Source of the DNA: Subtercola boreus
GTDB taxonomy: Bacteria > Actinomycetota > Actinomycetes > Actinomycetales > Microbacteriaceae
DNA length: 64,000 nucleotides
Assembly: GCF_006716115.1 (NCBI RefSeq)
Contig: NZ_VFOO01000001.1
Span: 248,001-312,000, forward strand
Direction: 5' to 3'
Shown one piece after another: positions 26,772-37,009 of the stretch (the stretch's first letter is position 1; the number at the start of each line of letters is the position of its first letter). Position numbers and translations under genes: made by a program. Below the pieces are notes generated by a model. The model had not been told where the DNA came from, made no database searches, and saw only the letters and a program-made list of their open reading frames with translations.

Positions 26772-26798
26772 GATAAGTTATACTCAAGTTCTCTTATC
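26772..26798. promoter_or_regulatory. Promoter with inverted repeat before the Lrp-family gene
   Basis: GATAAG (26772-26777) and CTTATC (26793-26798) are an inverted pair 15 bp apart that encloses a good -10 box, TATACT (26779-26784). The AT-rich patch is unusual for this genome. The layout suits autoregulation by the adjacent Lrp/AsnC protein. Confidence 0.5.
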
Positions 26799-26826
26799 AT
26801 AGGGGGGGCAAAAGTGTGGAGTACGA

Positions 26827-27387
26827 ATGAAGAAGCGCAGTCTGTTCTCGGCCACGATCGCAGCGGGGCTCGAGGGTCCCGAAGTAGGTCTCGACCACAA
26901 GGATGTCGCCCTGTTGAGGGAGCTGTCGAGAGATTCCCGGCAGTCCCAGCGGGCCCTCAGCCGAAAGGTGGGCATGTCGCCTCCGGCGGTCGCTGAGCGC
27001 CTGTCACGGTTCGAGCGCACGGGAGTGGTGAAGCAGTACTCGGTGGCGATCGACTGGTCGCGCCTCGGCCTCGGCGTCGTCGCCGTGGTGAACATCACGC
27101 TGGCGCCCGACGCTGACCGCCAGTGCACGATCGCCGCGCTCGGCGAGCTTCCTGAGCTCGAGCAGCTGACCATCGTGACGGGCCGGTACGATCTCACGGC
27201 CCGGTTCCGCGTGAGCGACCAGCCGCACCTCCGCGAGCTCATCCTCGAGCGCGTGCCGGCCCTGCCGGGCATCCTGCGCACAGAGACCCTGCTGGGTCTT
27301 GGTACTGTCGATTCTGACGATTTCGCGTCGAGGGTGTTCGAGACGTACCCGGAGGGTGCCGAAGTGGGGGCGGTGCCCGCGATCTGA
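26827..27387 (+). CDS. Lrp/AsnC family transcriptional regulator
   Basis: 186 residues. An N-terminal winged helix-turn-helix (about 22-75: LDHKDVALLRELSRDSRQSQRALSRKVGMSPPAVAERLSRF) and a C-terminal RAM domain (about 85-160) that normally binds amino acids and forms octamers. About 20 residues longer than Lrp at the N-terminus. It stands alone between the rplQ terminator and truA. The regulated genes are unknown. Confidence 0.9.
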   Translation: MKKRSLFSATIAAGLEGPEVGLDHKDVALLRELSRDSRQSQRALSRKVGMSPPAVAERLSRFERTGVVKQYSVAIDWSRLGLGVVAVVNITLAPDADRQCTIAALGELPELEQLTIVTGRYDLTARFRVSDQPHLRELILERVPALPGILRTETLLGLGTVDSDDFASRVFETYPEGAEVGAVPAI

Positions 27388-27401
27388 GAGGTGGGGCGGT
27401 C

Positions 27402-28286
27402 GTGGCTGGCGTGGCTGACGCGGTTCGGGTGCGGTTCGACCTGGCCTATGAGGGCACCGACTTTGCGGGGTGGGCGAAGCAGCCCGGCCTCCGCACGGTG
27501 CAGGGTGAGCTCGAGGGTGCCCTCAGCCGGCTGTATTCCGGGCTCGGAGTGCTGCCGTCGCTGGTGGTCGCCGGCCGCACGGATGCCGGGGTGCATGCCC
27601 GCGGCCAGGTCGCCCATCTCGACCTGACGCCGGCGCAGGCGGCCAACATCGAGATCAGCCGGATCGCCCTCAGCGTGAACGGGGTGCTCGGCAGGGTCGC
27701 GGACATCGTCGTGCGGCAGACCTCCGTCGCGGCTCCCGGGTTCGACGCGCGGTTCTCGGCGCTCTGGCGCCGGTATGAGTACCGGATCGCCGACAGCCTG
27801 CCCGTGCGGAGCCCGCTGACCCGCCGCACGACAGCGTGGACGACGAAGGTGCTCGACGTCGAGCGGATGCAGGAGGTGGCCGACGAGTTCCTGGGGCTGC
27901 ACGACTGGGCGTCGTTCTGCAAGCCGCGGGCGTTCGCCACGACCATCCGCACTCTGCAGGACTTCCGGTGGACACGGGATGCCGAGGGCGTCGTCACCGC
28001 CACACTGCAGGCCGACGCGTTCTGCCACAGCATGGTGCGGGCGGTCGTCGGAGCGTCGGTGGCCGTGGGGGAGGGGCGCCTGGGCCTCGCCGACGTCGTG
28101 CTGCTCCGCGAGGCGCTCGAACGCACCAGTGCCTTCAAGGTGATGCCCGCGCGCGGTCTGACGCTGATGGCCGTGGGGTATCCGGATGCCGCGGGGCTGG
28201 CCCGGCGCGCGGAGGAGACGAGGACCCGGCGTTCCCGCGAGGCGCTGCAGGAGCAGCGACTGGCATTGGAGCGCCAGATAGGCTAG
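27402..28286 (+). CDS. truA: tRNA pseudouridine(38-40) synthase TruA
   Basis: 294 residues from GTG 27402 with GAGAGGTGGGG upstream. [28 protein letters not shown], catalytic Asp61 in [13 protein letters not shown], and [21 protein letters not shown] are diagnostic. It modifies positions 38-40 of tRNA anticodon arms. A variable Arg/Gln-rich tail follows residue 270. It often sits after rplQ in actinobacteria; here the Lrp gene intervenes. Confidence 0.95.
   Translation: MAGVADAVRVRFDLAYEGTDFAGWAKQPGLRTVQGELEGALSRLYSGLGVLPSLVVAGRTDAGVHARGQVAHLDLTPAQAANIEISRIALSVNGVLGRVADIVVRQTSVAAPGFDARFSALWRRYEYRIADSLPVRSPLTRRTTAWTTKVLDVERMQEVADEFLGLHDWASFCKPRAFATTIRTLQDFRWTRDAEGVVTATLQADAFCHSMVRAVVGASVAVGEGRLGLADVVLLREALERTSAFKVMPARGLTLMAVGYPDAAGLARRAEETRTRRSREALQEQRLALERQIG
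28279..28284 (+). promoter_or_regulatory. Probable rplM promoter (-10 box)
   Basis: TAGGCT overlapping the truA stop gives a leader of about 160 nt for rplM. The leader contains a small stem ACCGG-TCTT-CCGGT (28366-28379). No strong -35 is visible. Confidence 0.45.
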
Positions 28287-28450
28287 TGTCGACCCTTGGT
28301 GTGCAACAGTTTCTCTGTGCCGCCCGAAGTTGAGCCCTCCACGGGCCCGTTCTCCCTCTCGCGCAACCGGTCTTCCGGTGCGAGCGTGCGGAATCGGCCA
28401 CGGAGCGGGATTCACGGACACCTCATTTCGACCAAGAAAGCACTTTCACT

Positions 28451-28897
28451 GTGACTCGTACCTATTCCCCCAAAGTGAGCGAACTCGTTCGCAACTGGGT
28501 CATCATCGACGCGACGGACGTCGTGCTGGGCCGCCTGGCCAGCCACGCGGCGATCATCCTCCGTGGCAAGAACAAGCCGACCTTCAGCCCGCACCTCGAC
28601 GGTGGCGACTTCGTCATCATCATCAACGCCGAGAAGGTCGCCCTGACCGGCTCGAAGGCCGCGCAGAAGATCGCCTACCGCCACTCCGGTTACCCGGGAG
28701 GCCTCTCCTCGATGAACTACACCCAGCTCCTCGAGACGAACCCGACCCGCGCCGTCGAGAAGGCGATCCGCGGCATGCTGCCGAAGAACTCGCTCGGTCG
28801 CGCGCAGCTGACGAAGCTGAAGGTCTACACCGGCAGCGAGCACCCGCACTCCGCCCAGCAGCCCGTTCCCTACACCTTCGACCAGGTCGCGCAGTAG
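28451..28897 (+). CDS. rplM: 50S ribosomal protein L13
   Basis: 148 residues from a [85 protein letters not shown]. An early 23S rRNA binder. Paired with rpsI 44 bp downstream, the standard two-gene operon. Confidence 0.97.
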   Translation: MTRTYSPKVSELVRNWVIIDATDVVLGRLASHAAIILRGKNKPTFSPHLDGGDFVIIINAEKVALTGSKAAQKIAYRHSGYPGGLSSMNYTQLLETNPTRAVEKAIRGMLPKNSLGRAQLTKLKVYTGSEHPHSAQQPVPYTFDQVAQ

Positions 28898-28941
28898 CGC
28901 CCGCCGGTCATCAGACTTCAGACAAAGGATTCGTAACCAAA

Positions 28942-29427
28942 GTGGCGAAAATTTCAGACCAGATCGATGTGGCTCCCGAGAGCTACTCGACCGAGACCCC
29001 GACCGAAGAGACCCCGAAGGCTGCTCGCCCCGTGCTGAGCGTCGGAGGAGCGGCCGTCGGCCGTCGCAAGCAGGCCATCGCCCGCGTGCGCCTCACGCCG
29101 GGCTCCGGCACCATCGTCGTCAACGGCCGTGAGTTCGAGAACTTCTTCCCGAACAAGCTGCACCAGCAGCTCATCAACGACCCGTTCAAGCTGCTCGACC
29201 TGATCGGCAGCTACGACGTCATCGCGAAGATCTCGGGTGGTGGCCCCTCCGGCCAGGCCGGCGCCCTGCGCCTCGGCATCGCCCGTGCCCTGAACGAGAT
29301 CGACGAAGAGAACAACCGCGCGACCCTGAAGAAGGCCGGCTTCCTGAGCCGCGACGCGCGCGTCAAGGAGCGCAAGAAGGCCGGTCTCAAGAAGGCCCGT
29401 AAGGCTCCCCAGTTCTCCAAGCGCTAA
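28942..29427 (+). CDS. rpsI: 30S ribosomal protein S9
   Basis: 161 residues from GTG 28942, with AAAGGA about 12 nt upstream. Residues 1-35 are a Thr/Glu/Ala-rich extension; the core then begins at [23 protein letters not shown] and ends with [12 protein letters not shown], whose terminal Lys-Arg contacts P-site tRNA. Confidence 0.96.
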   Translation: MAKISDQIDVAPESYSTETPTEETPKAARPVLSVGGAAVGRRKQAIARVRLTPGSGTIVVNGREFENFFPNKLHQQLINDPFKLLDLIGSYDVIAKISGGGPSGQAGALRLGIARALNEIDEENNRATLKKAGFLSRDARVKERKKAGLKKARKAPQFSKR

Positions 29428-29453
29428 TCGCCCCCGGCGTTTAGTCCTTCGTT

Positions 29454-30800
29454 TTGGCTCGCCTCTTCGGCACCGACGGTGTGCGTGGGCTCGCGAACAG
29501 AGATGTCACGGCAGATCTGGCTCTTCGCGTGGCCCAGGCCGCCGCTGTGGTGCTCGGCGCACCGGCACGCGCAGCCGGCCGTCGACCGATCGCGGTTCTC
29601 GCACGAGACCCGCGTACCTCCGGTGATTTCATCGCCGCAGCGGTCGCGGCCGGCTTCGCCAGTTCCGGCGTCGACGTCTTCGATGCCGGTGTGATTCCCA
29701 CACCGGCAGCCGCCTATCTCGTCGCTGACCTCAACGCCGACTTCGGCTGCATGATCTCCGCTTCCCACAACCCCGCGCCCGACAACGGCATCAAGTTCTT
29801 CGCCCGTGGTGGCAAGAAGCTCGACGACGAGATCGAGGAGGCCATCGAGGCCGCCCTCGGTGAACCGTTCCTCGTGCCACTCGGCGGCGATGTCGGCCGC
29901 ATCAGGCGCTTCGCCGACGCCGAGGACCGCTACGTGGTCCACCTCCTCGGTACCCTCCCGCACCGGCTCGAGGGCCTGCATGTCGTGCTCGACTGCGCCC
30001 ACGGTGCCGCTGCCGGCGTCTCGCCCGACGTCTTCACCGACGCTGGCGCACGTGTCACGGTGATGGGCAACGACCCGAACGGCGAGAACATCAACGACGG
30101 GGTGGGATCCACGCATCTCGACGGCCTCGCCGCCGCAGTCATCGCCCACGGCGCAGACCTCGGCATCGCCCACGACGGAGACGCCGACCGGTGCCTCGCG
30201 GTCGATGCGACGGGTGCCGTCGTCGACGGCGACCAGATCATGGCCATCCTCGCGACGGCCCTCGACTCCCGCGGCGCGCTCGTCGAACGCACGCTCGTCG
30301 CCACGGTGATGTCGAATCTCGGGCTTCGTCGCGCGATGGCCGAGCAGGGCATCCGGATGCTCGAGACCAAGGTCGGCGACCGCTATGTGCTCGAGGCGAT
30401 CAACGCCCACGGCTACAACCTCGGCGGTGAGCAGTCCGGCCACATCATCTTCGGCGACTACGCCACCACGGGCGACGGCATCCTGACCGGACTGCAGCTC
30501 GCGAGCCACATGGCGGGCACCGGCAAGACCCTCGCCGAATTGGCCAGTGTCATGACGGTCTACCCGCAGACGCTCATCAACGTCTCCGGTGTGGATCGCG
30601 AACGCTCGACGACCGACGAGGTTCTGGCTGCCGCGGTCGCGGCGGCGGGCGAGGAGCTCGGCGAGACCGGGCGTGTGCTCCTGCGCCCCTCCGGAACCGA
30701 GCCGCTCGTTCGCGTGATGGTGGAGGCCGCCGACCAGGCGACCGCCGACCGCGTCGCCGGTGAGCTGGCCGCCGTCGTGCGCGAGCGCTTGGCGCTCTAG
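29454..30800 (+). CDS. glmM: Phosphoglucosamine mutase
   Basis: 448 residues from a TTG, the only start that preserves the conserved [10 protein letters not shown]-terminus; no clear Shine-Dalgarno. The phospho-serine is Ser104 in [18 protein letters not shown], the Mg site is DGDADRC and the sugar loop GGEQSGHI. It converts glucosamine-6-phosphate to glucosamine-1-phosphate for peptidoglycan. Works with GlmS encoded 1 kb downstream. A short palindrome CTAGCGC-T-GCGCTAG (30797-30811) covers its stop before convergent coaA. Confidence 0.96.
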   Translation: MARLFGTDGVRGLANRDVTADLALRVAQAAAVVLGAPARAAGRRPIAVLARDPRTSGDFIAAAVAAGFASSGVDVFDAGVIPTPAAAYLVADLNADFGCMISASHNPAPDNGIKFFARGGKKLDDEIEEAIEAALGEPFLVPLGGDVGRIRRFADAEDRYVVHLLGTLPHRLEGLHVVLDCAHGAAAGVSPDVFTDAGARVTVMGNDPNGENINDGVGSTHLDGLAAAVIAHGADLGIAHDGDADRCLAVDATGAVVDGDQIMAILATALDSRGALVERTLVATVMSNLGLRRAMAEQGIRMLETKVGDRYVLEAINAHGYNLGGEQSGHIIFGDYATTGDGILTGLQLASHMAGTGKTLAELASVMTVYPQTLINVSGVDRERSTTDEVLAAAVAAAGEELGETGRVLLRPSGTEPLVRVMVEAADQATADRVAGELAAVVRERLAL

Positions 30801-30813
30801 CGCTGCGCTAGCG

Positions 30814-31767
30814 TCAGAGCTTCCGCACGAGCACGCGCTTCACCGCGTGGTTCGCGCCCTTCTGCAGCACCAGGGTCGCCCGCGACTTCGTCGGCAGCAC
30901 GTTCTGCACGAGGTTCGGCTGGTTGATGGATGCCCAGATCGAGTGCGCGGTGCGCCTCGCCTCCTCCTCGGTGAGGCTCGAGTACCGGTGGAAGTACGAG
31001 CTCGGGTTCGCGAACGCGCCGCGCTGGAGCTTCAGGAAGCGCTCCTCGTACCAGTGCGCGATGTCGGTGGTGCGGGCATCCACATAGATCGTGAAGTCGA
31101 ACAGGTCGCTGACGGCGAGCCGGTGGCCGGGGGAGGGCGGCTGCAGCACGTTCAGTCCTTCGACGATGAGGATGTCGGGCTGACGCACCACGATCTGCGC
31201 ATTCGGCACGATGTCGTAGCTGAGATGCGAGTAGAAGGGTGCGCGCACCTCCTCTGCCCCGCTCTTCACGGCGCTCACGAAACGGAGCAGCGCGCGCCGG
31301 TCGTAGCTCTCGGGGAAGCCCTTGCGGTCCATGATGCCGCGGCGGTTCAACTCGTGGTTCGGCAGCAGGAAGCCGTCGGTGGTGACGAGTTCGACGCGGG
31401 GCGTGTCGTCCCAGCGGGCGAGCAGTTCGCGGAGCAGGCGTGCAATGGTCGACTTTCCCACGGCGACCGAGCCGGCCACGCCGATGACGAACGGGGTGCG
31501 CCTGGCCCGCTCGCCGAGGAAGTCGGCGGTCTGCCGGTGCAGGTTCTGGCGGGCTGCGGCGTACAGGTTCAGCAGCCGGCTGAGCGGCAGGTAGACCTCG
31601 CTGACCTCCGTCATGTCGAGCGGCTCGCCGAGGCCGCGCAACTGCACGATCTCGGTTTCGAGGAGGGGATGGGGGGTCGCGGGGGCGAGAGCGGCCCAGT
31701 CTGCCCGGTCGATCTCGACATAGGGGGTCGTGTGGTTCACGGTGGGAATCGACGCGGAATCAACCAT
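30814..31767 (-). CDS. coaA: Type I pantothenate kinase
   Basis: 317 residues from ATG 31767; longer in-frame starts would overlap glmS. P-loop [26 protein letters not shown] and IVEGLNVLQ mark the CoaA family. It phosphorylates pantothenate, the first step to coenzyme A. It is on the opposite strand between glmM and glmS, and its start is only 50 bp from the glmS start. Confidence 0.95.
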   Translation of the reverse strand: MVDSASIPTVNHTTPYVEIDRADWAALAPATPHPLLETEIVQLRGLGEPLDMTEVSEVYLPLSRLLNLYAAARQNLHRQTADFLGERARRTPFVIGVAGSVAVGKSTIARLLRELLARWDDTPRVELVTTDGFLLPNHELNRRGIMDRKGFPESYDRRALLRFVSAVKSGAEEVRAPFYSHLSYDIVPNAQIVVRQPDILIVEGLNVLQPPSPGHRLAVSDLFDFTIYVDARTTDIAHWYEERFLKLQRGAFANPSSYFHRYSSLTEEEARRTAHSIWASINQPNLVQNVLPTKSRATLVLQKGANHAVKRVLVRKL

Positions 31768-31804
31768 AGGTGTCCATTGTGCCTCAACACACAGACGGCC
31801 CCTG

Positions 31805-31817
31805 TAAAATCGGATCC
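31805..31817 (+). promoter_or_regulatory. glmS -10 box immediately ahead of the start codon
   Basis: TAAAAT (31805-31810) lies 7 nt before the glmS ATG (31818), and no ribosome site is present, so the transcript probably starts at or next to the ATG. No -35 match at 16-19 bp. Confidence 0.5.
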
Positions 31818-33665
31818 ATGTGTGGAATCGTGGGCTACGTCGGACGACCAAAAAGCCTGGAGGTTCTCCTCGGGGGGCTGCGGCGACTCGAGTACCGGGG
31901 CTACGACTCCGCCGGGGTGGCGATCATCACCGAAGACGGCGATCTCGTCACGCGGAAGAGGGCAGGCAAGCTCGCTGTACTGATCGATGACCTGGCCGCA
32001 GAAGCACTCACCGACGGGTCGACGGGCATCGGCCACACCCGCTGGGCGACCCACGGCGGTCCGACCGACGTCAACGCGCACCCGCATCTCAGCCGGGACG
32101 GCAAGCTCGCGCTCATCCACAACGGCATCATCGAGAACTTCGCAGAGCTGAAGGCCGAACTGCTCGCCGACGGCTACGCCTTCGAGAGCGAGACCGACAC
32201 CGAGGTCGCCGCGAAGCTGCTGGGCCGCGAGTACGAGTCCGGCGGCGGGCTCGCGGCAGCGCTCGGTCGCGTCGTGGTGCGCCTCGAGGGTGCCTTCACG
32301 CTGCTGGCCCTCCACAAGGACGAGCCGCTCGTCGTCGTGGGTGCGCGCCGCAACTCCCCGCTCGTGATCGGCCTGGGCGAGGGCGAGAACTTCCTGGGTT
32401 CGGATGTCGCGGCCTTCGTCGAGCACACCCAGCGCGCGGTGGCCATCGGCCAGGACCAGATCGTGACGATCACCCCCGACACGGTCACCGTGACCGACTT
32501 CTTCGGCACCGAGGTGCAGCCGACCGAGTTCCAGGTCTCGTGGGATGCTTCCGCCGCCGAGAAGGGCGGCTGGTCGAGCTTCATGGCGAAGGAGATCAGC
32601 GAGCAGCCCGAGGCTGTGGCGAACACGCTCCGTACACGCATCCACGACGACCACGTCGTTCTGCCCGACCTCGCCGGTCTCGAGGATTCGCTGGCCGGCA
32701 TCGATCGCATCGTGATCATCGCCTGCGGCACCGCGAGCTATGCGGGGATGCTCGGCAAGTACGCCATCGAGAAATGGGCGCGCATCCCGATCGAGGTGCA
32801 GCTCTCGCACGAGTTCCGCTACAGCGAACCGGTGCTCTCGCCGACGACGCTCGTCGTGTCGATCAGCCAGTCGGGGGAGACGATGGACACGCTGATGGCC
32901 GTGAAGTACGCGATCGAGGCCGGGGCGAAGACCCTCTCGATCTGCAACACGCAGGGTGCGACGATCGCCCGCGAGTCGGATGCGGTGATCTACACCCACG
33001 CCGGCCCCGAGGTCGCTGTCGCGTCGACGAAGGCGTTCGTCGCCCAGATCGCGGCGCTCTACCTCTTCGGTCTGCATCTCGCCGAGGTGCGCGGCACGCT
33101 GTCGGCCGAGGCGACGAAGGAGGCGCTCGGCGAGCTGTCGAGCATCCCCGGGAAGCTCGAGCAGGTGCTTCTCACGAAGGAGCGCATCCAGGAGCTGGCG
33201 AAGTGGATGTCGGACTCCCGCGCCGTACTGTTCCTCGGGCGGCACGTGGGGTACCCGGTGGCGCTCGAGGGCGCCCTGAAGCTCAAGGAGCTGGCGTACA
33301 TCCACGCCGAGGGGTTCGCGGCCGGCGAGCTGAAGCACGGACCGATCGCTCTGATCGAGCCGGGCCAGCCCGTCTTCGTGGTCGTGCCGAGCCCGCGCGA
33401 CCCGAACTCGCTGCACGCCAAGGTGGTCTCGAACATCCAGGAGATCCGGGCCCGCGGTGCGCGGATCCTCGCAATCGCCGAGCAGGGTGATGCTGCAGTG
33501 CTGCCGTTCGCCGACGAGGTCATTCCGATCCCGCTGGCGGGTGCGCTGTTCGAGCCGCTGTTGGCCGTCGTTCCGCTGCAGATCTTCGCGATGGAGTTGG
33601 CGACCGCCAAGGGCCTCGACGTGGATCAGCCGCGCAACCTCGCCAAATCGGTCACGGTCGAGTAG
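31818..33665 (+). CDS. glmS: Glutamine-fructose-6-phosphate aminotransferase (isomerizing)
   Basis: 615 residues from ATG 31818, chosen because Cys2 (MCGIVGYVG) must become the N-terminal nucleophile after Met removal. Class II amidotransferase domain (1-235) with [18 protein letters not shown], then two SIS domains ([12 protein letters not shown] and the C-terminal [13 protein letters not shown]). It makes glucosamine-6-phosphate from fructose-6-phosphate and glutamine. Probably leaderless. Heads the glmS-acpS-alr run. Confidence 0.97.
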   Translation: MCGIVGYVGRPKSLEVLLGGLRRLEYRGYDSAGVAIITEDGDLVTRKRAGKLAVLIDDLAAEALTDGSTGIGHTRWATHGGPTDVNAHPHLSRDGKLALIHNGIIENFAELKAELLADGYAFESETDTEVAAKLLGREYESGGGLAAALGRVVVRLEGAFTLLALHKDEPLVVVGARRNSPLVIGLGEGENFLGSDVAAFVEHTQRAVAIGQDQIVTITPDTVTVTDFFGTEVQPTEFQVSWDASAAEKGGWSSFMAKEISEQPEAVANTLRTRIHDDHVVLPDLAGLEDSLAGIDRIVIIACGTASYAGMLGKYAIEKWARIPIEVQLSHEFRYSEPVLSPTTLVVSISQSGETMDTLMAVKYAIEAGAKTLSICNTQGATIARESDAVIYTHAGPEVAVASTKAFVAQIAALYLFGLHLAEVRGTLSAEATKEALGELSSIPGKLEQVLLTKERIQELAKWMSDSRAVLFLGRHVGYPVALEGALKLKELAYIHAEGFAAGELKHGPIALIEPGQPVFVVVPSPRDPNSLHAKVVSNIQEIRARGARILAIAEQGDAAVLPFADEVIPIPLAGALFEPLLAVVPLQIFAMELATAKGLDVDQPRNLAKSVTVE

Positions 33666-33681
33666 CCGGGGGCCGGGACTC

Positions 33682-34041
33682 GTGATCATCGGTGTCGGCG
33701 TCGACATCGTCGATGTGCCGCGGTTCAAGCGCCAACTGACGCGCACGCCGGCCCTCGTCACGCGCCTGTTCGCTGAGAGCGAACGCACCCTGTCGCTGCG
33801 CTCGCTCGCCGCCCGGTTCGCGGCCAAGGAGGCGCTGGTGAAGGCGGTCGGCGACCCGGCCGGGTTCCGCTGGCACGACGTCGAGATCGTCTCCGACGAG
33901 CTCGGCCGGCCCTCGTTCCGGCTTGCCGGGTTCGCGGCGGAGTCGGTGGCAGCTCACGGCATCGAGACGCTGCACCTGTCGATGAGCCACGACGGCGACT
34001 CTGCGTGCGCGTTCGTGGTCGGCGAAGGAAGTGCGCGATGA
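33682..34041 (+). CDS. acpS: Holo-[acyl-carrier-protein] synthase
   Basis: 119 residues from a GTG. IIGVGVDIVDVPRF holds the magnesium-binding Asp8, and FAAKEALVKAVG the second acidic ligand; HLSMSHDGDSACAFVV closes the fold. It transfers 4'-phosphopantetheine from CoA to ACP. Its TGA overlaps the first alr by 4 bp. Confidence 0.93.
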   Translation: MIIGVGVDIVDVPRFKRQLTRTPALVTRLFAESERTLSLRSLAARFAAKEALVKAVGDPAGFRWHDVEIVSDELGRPSFRLAGFAAESVAAHGIETLHLSMSHDGDSACAFVVGEGSAR

Positions 34042-35273
34042 CGGAGCCGGAAGAGGTGCGGCAGCCGTTCAGGCTGGCCGCCGTCGACCTCGGTGCGATC
34101 CGGCACAACGTGCGCGCTGTCGATGCTCTGGTCGGGCCGGACACGGCCGTGATGGCCGTCGTCAAGGCGAACGGCTACGGCCACGGCGCGGTCGAGGTGG
34201 CTCGCGCGGCGATCGAGGCCGGCGCGACCTGGCTCGGCGTCGCCGATCTCGACGAGGCGGTGGCGCTCCGGGATGCCGGACTCGACGTTCCCGTCCTGGC
34301 GTGGCTGCACGGGCAGGATGCCCGGTTCGATGAGGCTGTGATTCGCCGAATCGATGTCGGGGTGAGCTCAGTGGCGCAGCTGGATGCTGTCGCGCGCGCC
34401 GTCGAGACGGTGCGCGGGGCCGGTGCAGCGGTGGATGTGCCGGCTGCCGGTGATGGCGACGGAGATGGCGGCGCTGCTGGCGACGGTGGTGCCGACGGTG
34501 GTGCCGACGGCGAGCCCGTCGCGAGAGTGCAGCTGAAGCTCGACACGGGGCTCGGCCGGAACGGCGCAGCGCGAAGCGAGTGGATAGCCCTGTTCTCTCG
34601 CGCGGCGGAGCTGCAGCAGGCGGGAGTGCTCACTGTCACGGGCCTGTTCAGCCACCTCTCGAACACGAACGAGGAGGAGGATCGTGCGCAGCTCCGGCAG
34701 CTCACGGCTGCGGTCGCCGAAGCTCGTGCTGCGGGGATCGAGCCCACGGTCATCCACCTCGCCTCCACGGCGGCGACGCTGAGGTTGCCCGAGGCCCGGC
34801 TGTCGATGGTGCGGCTCGGCATCGGGATGTATGGTCTGTCGCCGTTCGACGGTGTGACGTCGGCCGAACTCGGGCTGCGTCCGGCGCTCCGCGTCGAGGG
34901 ACGCGTGATCTCGGTGAAACGGGTGCCGGCCGACAGTGCGGTGTCGTACGGGTACACCTACCGCACGGCAGGGGAGTCGACGTTGGCGCTGGTGGGGCTC
35001 GGCTATGCCGACGGGATCCCGCGGCTCGGGTCGAACCGGGCACCGGTGTGGATCCGGGGCGAGCGTCACCGGGTGTCGGGCCGCATCGCGATGGACCAGT
35101 TCGTCGCCGACGTGCACGACGCCCCCGTCGAGGTCGGGGACCGGGTCGTGCTGTTCGGGGATCCCGCCGAGGGCTACCCCTCTGCGGACGACTGGGCGGA
35201 ATCGGCCGAGACCATCAACTACGAGATCGTGACCCGCATCGGCCCACGGTTCGAGCGGAGGTACGAGTCATGA
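34038..35273 (+). CDS. alr: Alanine racemase, first of two tandem copies
   Basis: 411 residues from ATG 34038 (overlaps acpS). PLP lysine Lys43 in VVKANGYGHG; the catalytic tyrosine motif VSYGYTYR and the ending RIGPRFERRY are present. It makes D-Ala for peptidoglycan. Between strands, about residues 140-170, sits a Gly/Asp/Ala-rich insertion (DGDGDGGAAGDGGADGG) coded by short DNA repeats. Overlaps the next alr by 4 bp. The two copies are clearly paralogous but diverged, so one may act on another amino acid. Confidence 0.93.
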   Translation: MTEPEEVRQPFRLAAVDLGAIRHNVRAVDALVGPDTAVMAVVKANGYGHGAVEVARAAIEAGATWLGVADLDEAVALRDAGLDVPVLAWLHGQDARFDEAVIRRIDVGVSSVAQLDAVARAVETVRGAGAAVDVPAAGDGDGDGGAAGDGGADGGADGEPVARVQLKLDTGLGRNGAARSEWIALFSRAAELQQAGVLTVTGLFSHLSNTNEEEDRAQLRQLTAAVAEARAAGIEPTVIHLASTAATLRLPEARLSMVRLGIGMYGLSPFDGVTSAELGLRPALRVEGRVISVKRVPADSAVSYGYTYRTAGESTLALVGLGYADGIPRLGSNRAPVWIRGERHRVSGRIAMDQFVADVHDAPVEVGDRVVLFGDPAEGYPSADDWAESAETINYEIVTRIGPRFERRYES

Positions 35274-37009
35274 GCGGAGCGGCTCCCGAACGTGTGGCAC
35301 GCATCAACCTCGACGCGTTCCGGCACAACGTGCGGACGCTTGTGGCACTCGCGCGACCGGCGGAGACGATGCTCGCCGTGAAGGCCGACGCCTACGGGCA
35401 CGGGATGATCGAGCTTGCCGCCGCGGCGCTCGAGGCCGGTGCGACCTCGCTGGCGGTGCTAGACATTCCCGCCGCGCTGGCGCTCCGCGCGGCCGGCTTC
35501 ACGGTGCCGATCTTCGCCTGGATGCACGCGCCGGAGGCCGACTTCGACGGGGCAGTGGCCGGCGGAATCGACCTCGGGGTGTCGGCGGAGTGGCAGTTGG
35601 AACGGATCGCGGAGGCGCGGGCGCGGCTGGTTGTGGCTGCGGGTGCGGCGGCTCTGGCGACTGTGGGCGCGGCGAACGGTGCGGATGCGGCGGCCGGTGT
35701 GGGCGCGCTTCCCGCCCCGACGCGCGTGCACCTCAAGATCGACACGGGGCTGCACCGCAACGGCGCGACGGTCGAGGACTGGCCGGGGCTGGTACGACGC
35801 GCGATCGAGTTGCACGACGCGGGATCGCTTGAGCTCTACGCGGCCTGGTCGCACCTCGCCGACGCCTCGCCGGATGACGACCGCGACGCGCTCGGGCAGT
35901 TCCGTGCGGCGGTGGAGGTGGCGCAGGGGCTCGGGGCGCCGCTTCAGAAGCTCCATCTCGCGGCGAGTTCGGCGGGCATCCGGATGCCCGAAGCGCGGTT
36001 CGACATCGTACGGTTCGGCATCGCCGCCTACGGGGTCTCGCCGTTCGACGATGAGACGGCGGTCGAGCTCGGGCTTCGCCCGGTGATGACGCTCGTCGCT
36101 CCTGTCGTCTCGGTGAAGCGGGTGCCGGCCGGGCACGGGGTGTCGTACGGGTTCGACTACCGCACCGAGCGCGAGACGACGCTGGCGCTGGTGCCGCTCG
36201 GGTACGCGGACGGGATCCCGCGGGCATCCAACGGCCGGGGCGAGGTGTGGATCGCCGGTGCGCGGTACCCCGTCGCGGGTCGGGTCGCCATGGACCAGAT
36301 CGTGGTGGATGTCGGCGACGCCGACGTCTCGCTGGGCGACGAGGTCGTCGTGTTCGGTGAAGCGCCACCCGGTGGCTTGCCCGCAGCGGATGACCCGGCC
36401 GTACCCACGGCAGAAGAGTGGGCGGGCTGGGCGAAGACGATCGGCGACGAGATCGTGGCCCGGATCGGCCCGCGCGTGGTGCGCGAATACGTGACGGACG
36501 AGGTTGCCGTGGCCGGCGCGGGCGACGAGTCGTGGGTGATCCCCGGGCCCGACCAGATGCACGCGCTCGGGACGGAGTTCGCGGGGCGGCTCTCCGCGGG
36601 CGATGTGCTGGTGCTGACCGGTGAGCTCGGCGCGGGCAAGACCACGTTCACGCGCGGGCTCGGCGAGGGCCTCGGGGTGCGCGGCTCTGTCACGAGCCCG
36701 ACCTTCGTGCTTGCGCGGACCCACCCGAACCTGTCGACGGGCGTGCCGCTGGTGCATGTCGACGCCTACCGGCTCGGCAGCGCGGCAGAGCTCGACGACC
36801 TCGACATCGACTTCGAGCATTCGATCGTGGTCGTGGAGTGGGGATCGGGCATGGTCGGGAGCATCGTCGACGGCTACCTCGAACTGGTGATCGACCGGCC
36901 GCGGGGAGCCGCAGCAGCCGGCTCGGCAGACGCCGGCGGCGACGAACCTGTCGAACCGCGAATCGTCACCCTCCACCACCGTGGCGCGGCCGACGGGGCA
37001 CGCGAGTGA
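35270..37009 (+). CDS. Alanine racemase-TsaE fusion protein
   Basis: 579 residues in one frame. Residues 1-410 are a complete PLP racemase: Lys38 in AVKADAYGHG, Tyr293 in VSYGFDYR, and IGPRVVREY at the end. Residues 425-545 are a complete TsaE/YjeE ATPase: Walker A TGELGAGKTTF (450-460), SPTFVLARTH, VHVDAYRL and VVEWGSG. TsaE drives the TsaBD complex in tRNA t6A synthesis. No stop, frameshift or ribosome site separates the halves. It is followed by tsaB with a 4-bp overlap. Fusions of this kind are known in some actinobacteria; whether the chain is cleaved is unknown. Confidence 0.93.
   Translation: MSGAAPERVARINLDAFRHNVRTLVALARPAETMLAVKADAYGHGMIELAAAALEAGATSLAVLDIPAALALRAAGFTVPIFAWMHAPEADFDGAVAGGIDLGVSAEWQLERIAEARARLVVAAGAAALATVGAANGADAAAGVGALPAPTRVHLKIDTGLHRNGATVEDWPGLVRRAIELHDAGSLELYAAWSHLADASPDDDRDALGQFRAAVEVAQGLGAPLQKLHLAASSAGIRMPEARFDIVRFGIAAYGVSPFDDETAVELGLRPVMTLVAPVVSVKRVPAGHGVSYGFDYRTERETTLALVPLGYADGIPRASNGRGEVWIAGARYPVAGRVAMDQIVVDVGDADVSLGDEVVVFGEAPPGGLPAADDPAVPTAEEWAGWAKTIGDEIVARIGPRVVREYVTDEVAVAGAGDESWVIPGPDQMHALGTEFAGRLSAGDVLVLTGELGAGKTTFTRGLGEGLGVRGSVTSPTFVLARTHPNLSTGVPLVHVDAYRLGSAAELDDLDIDFEHSIVVVEWGSGMVGSIVDGYLELVIDRPRGAAAAGSADAGGDEPVEPRIVTLHHRGAADGARE

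Noticed and set aside
36470-36540. Frameshift or separate start between the racemase and TsaE halves
   Set aside because: The frame is continuous, both domains are intact, and no start with a ribosome site precedes the TsaE domain.
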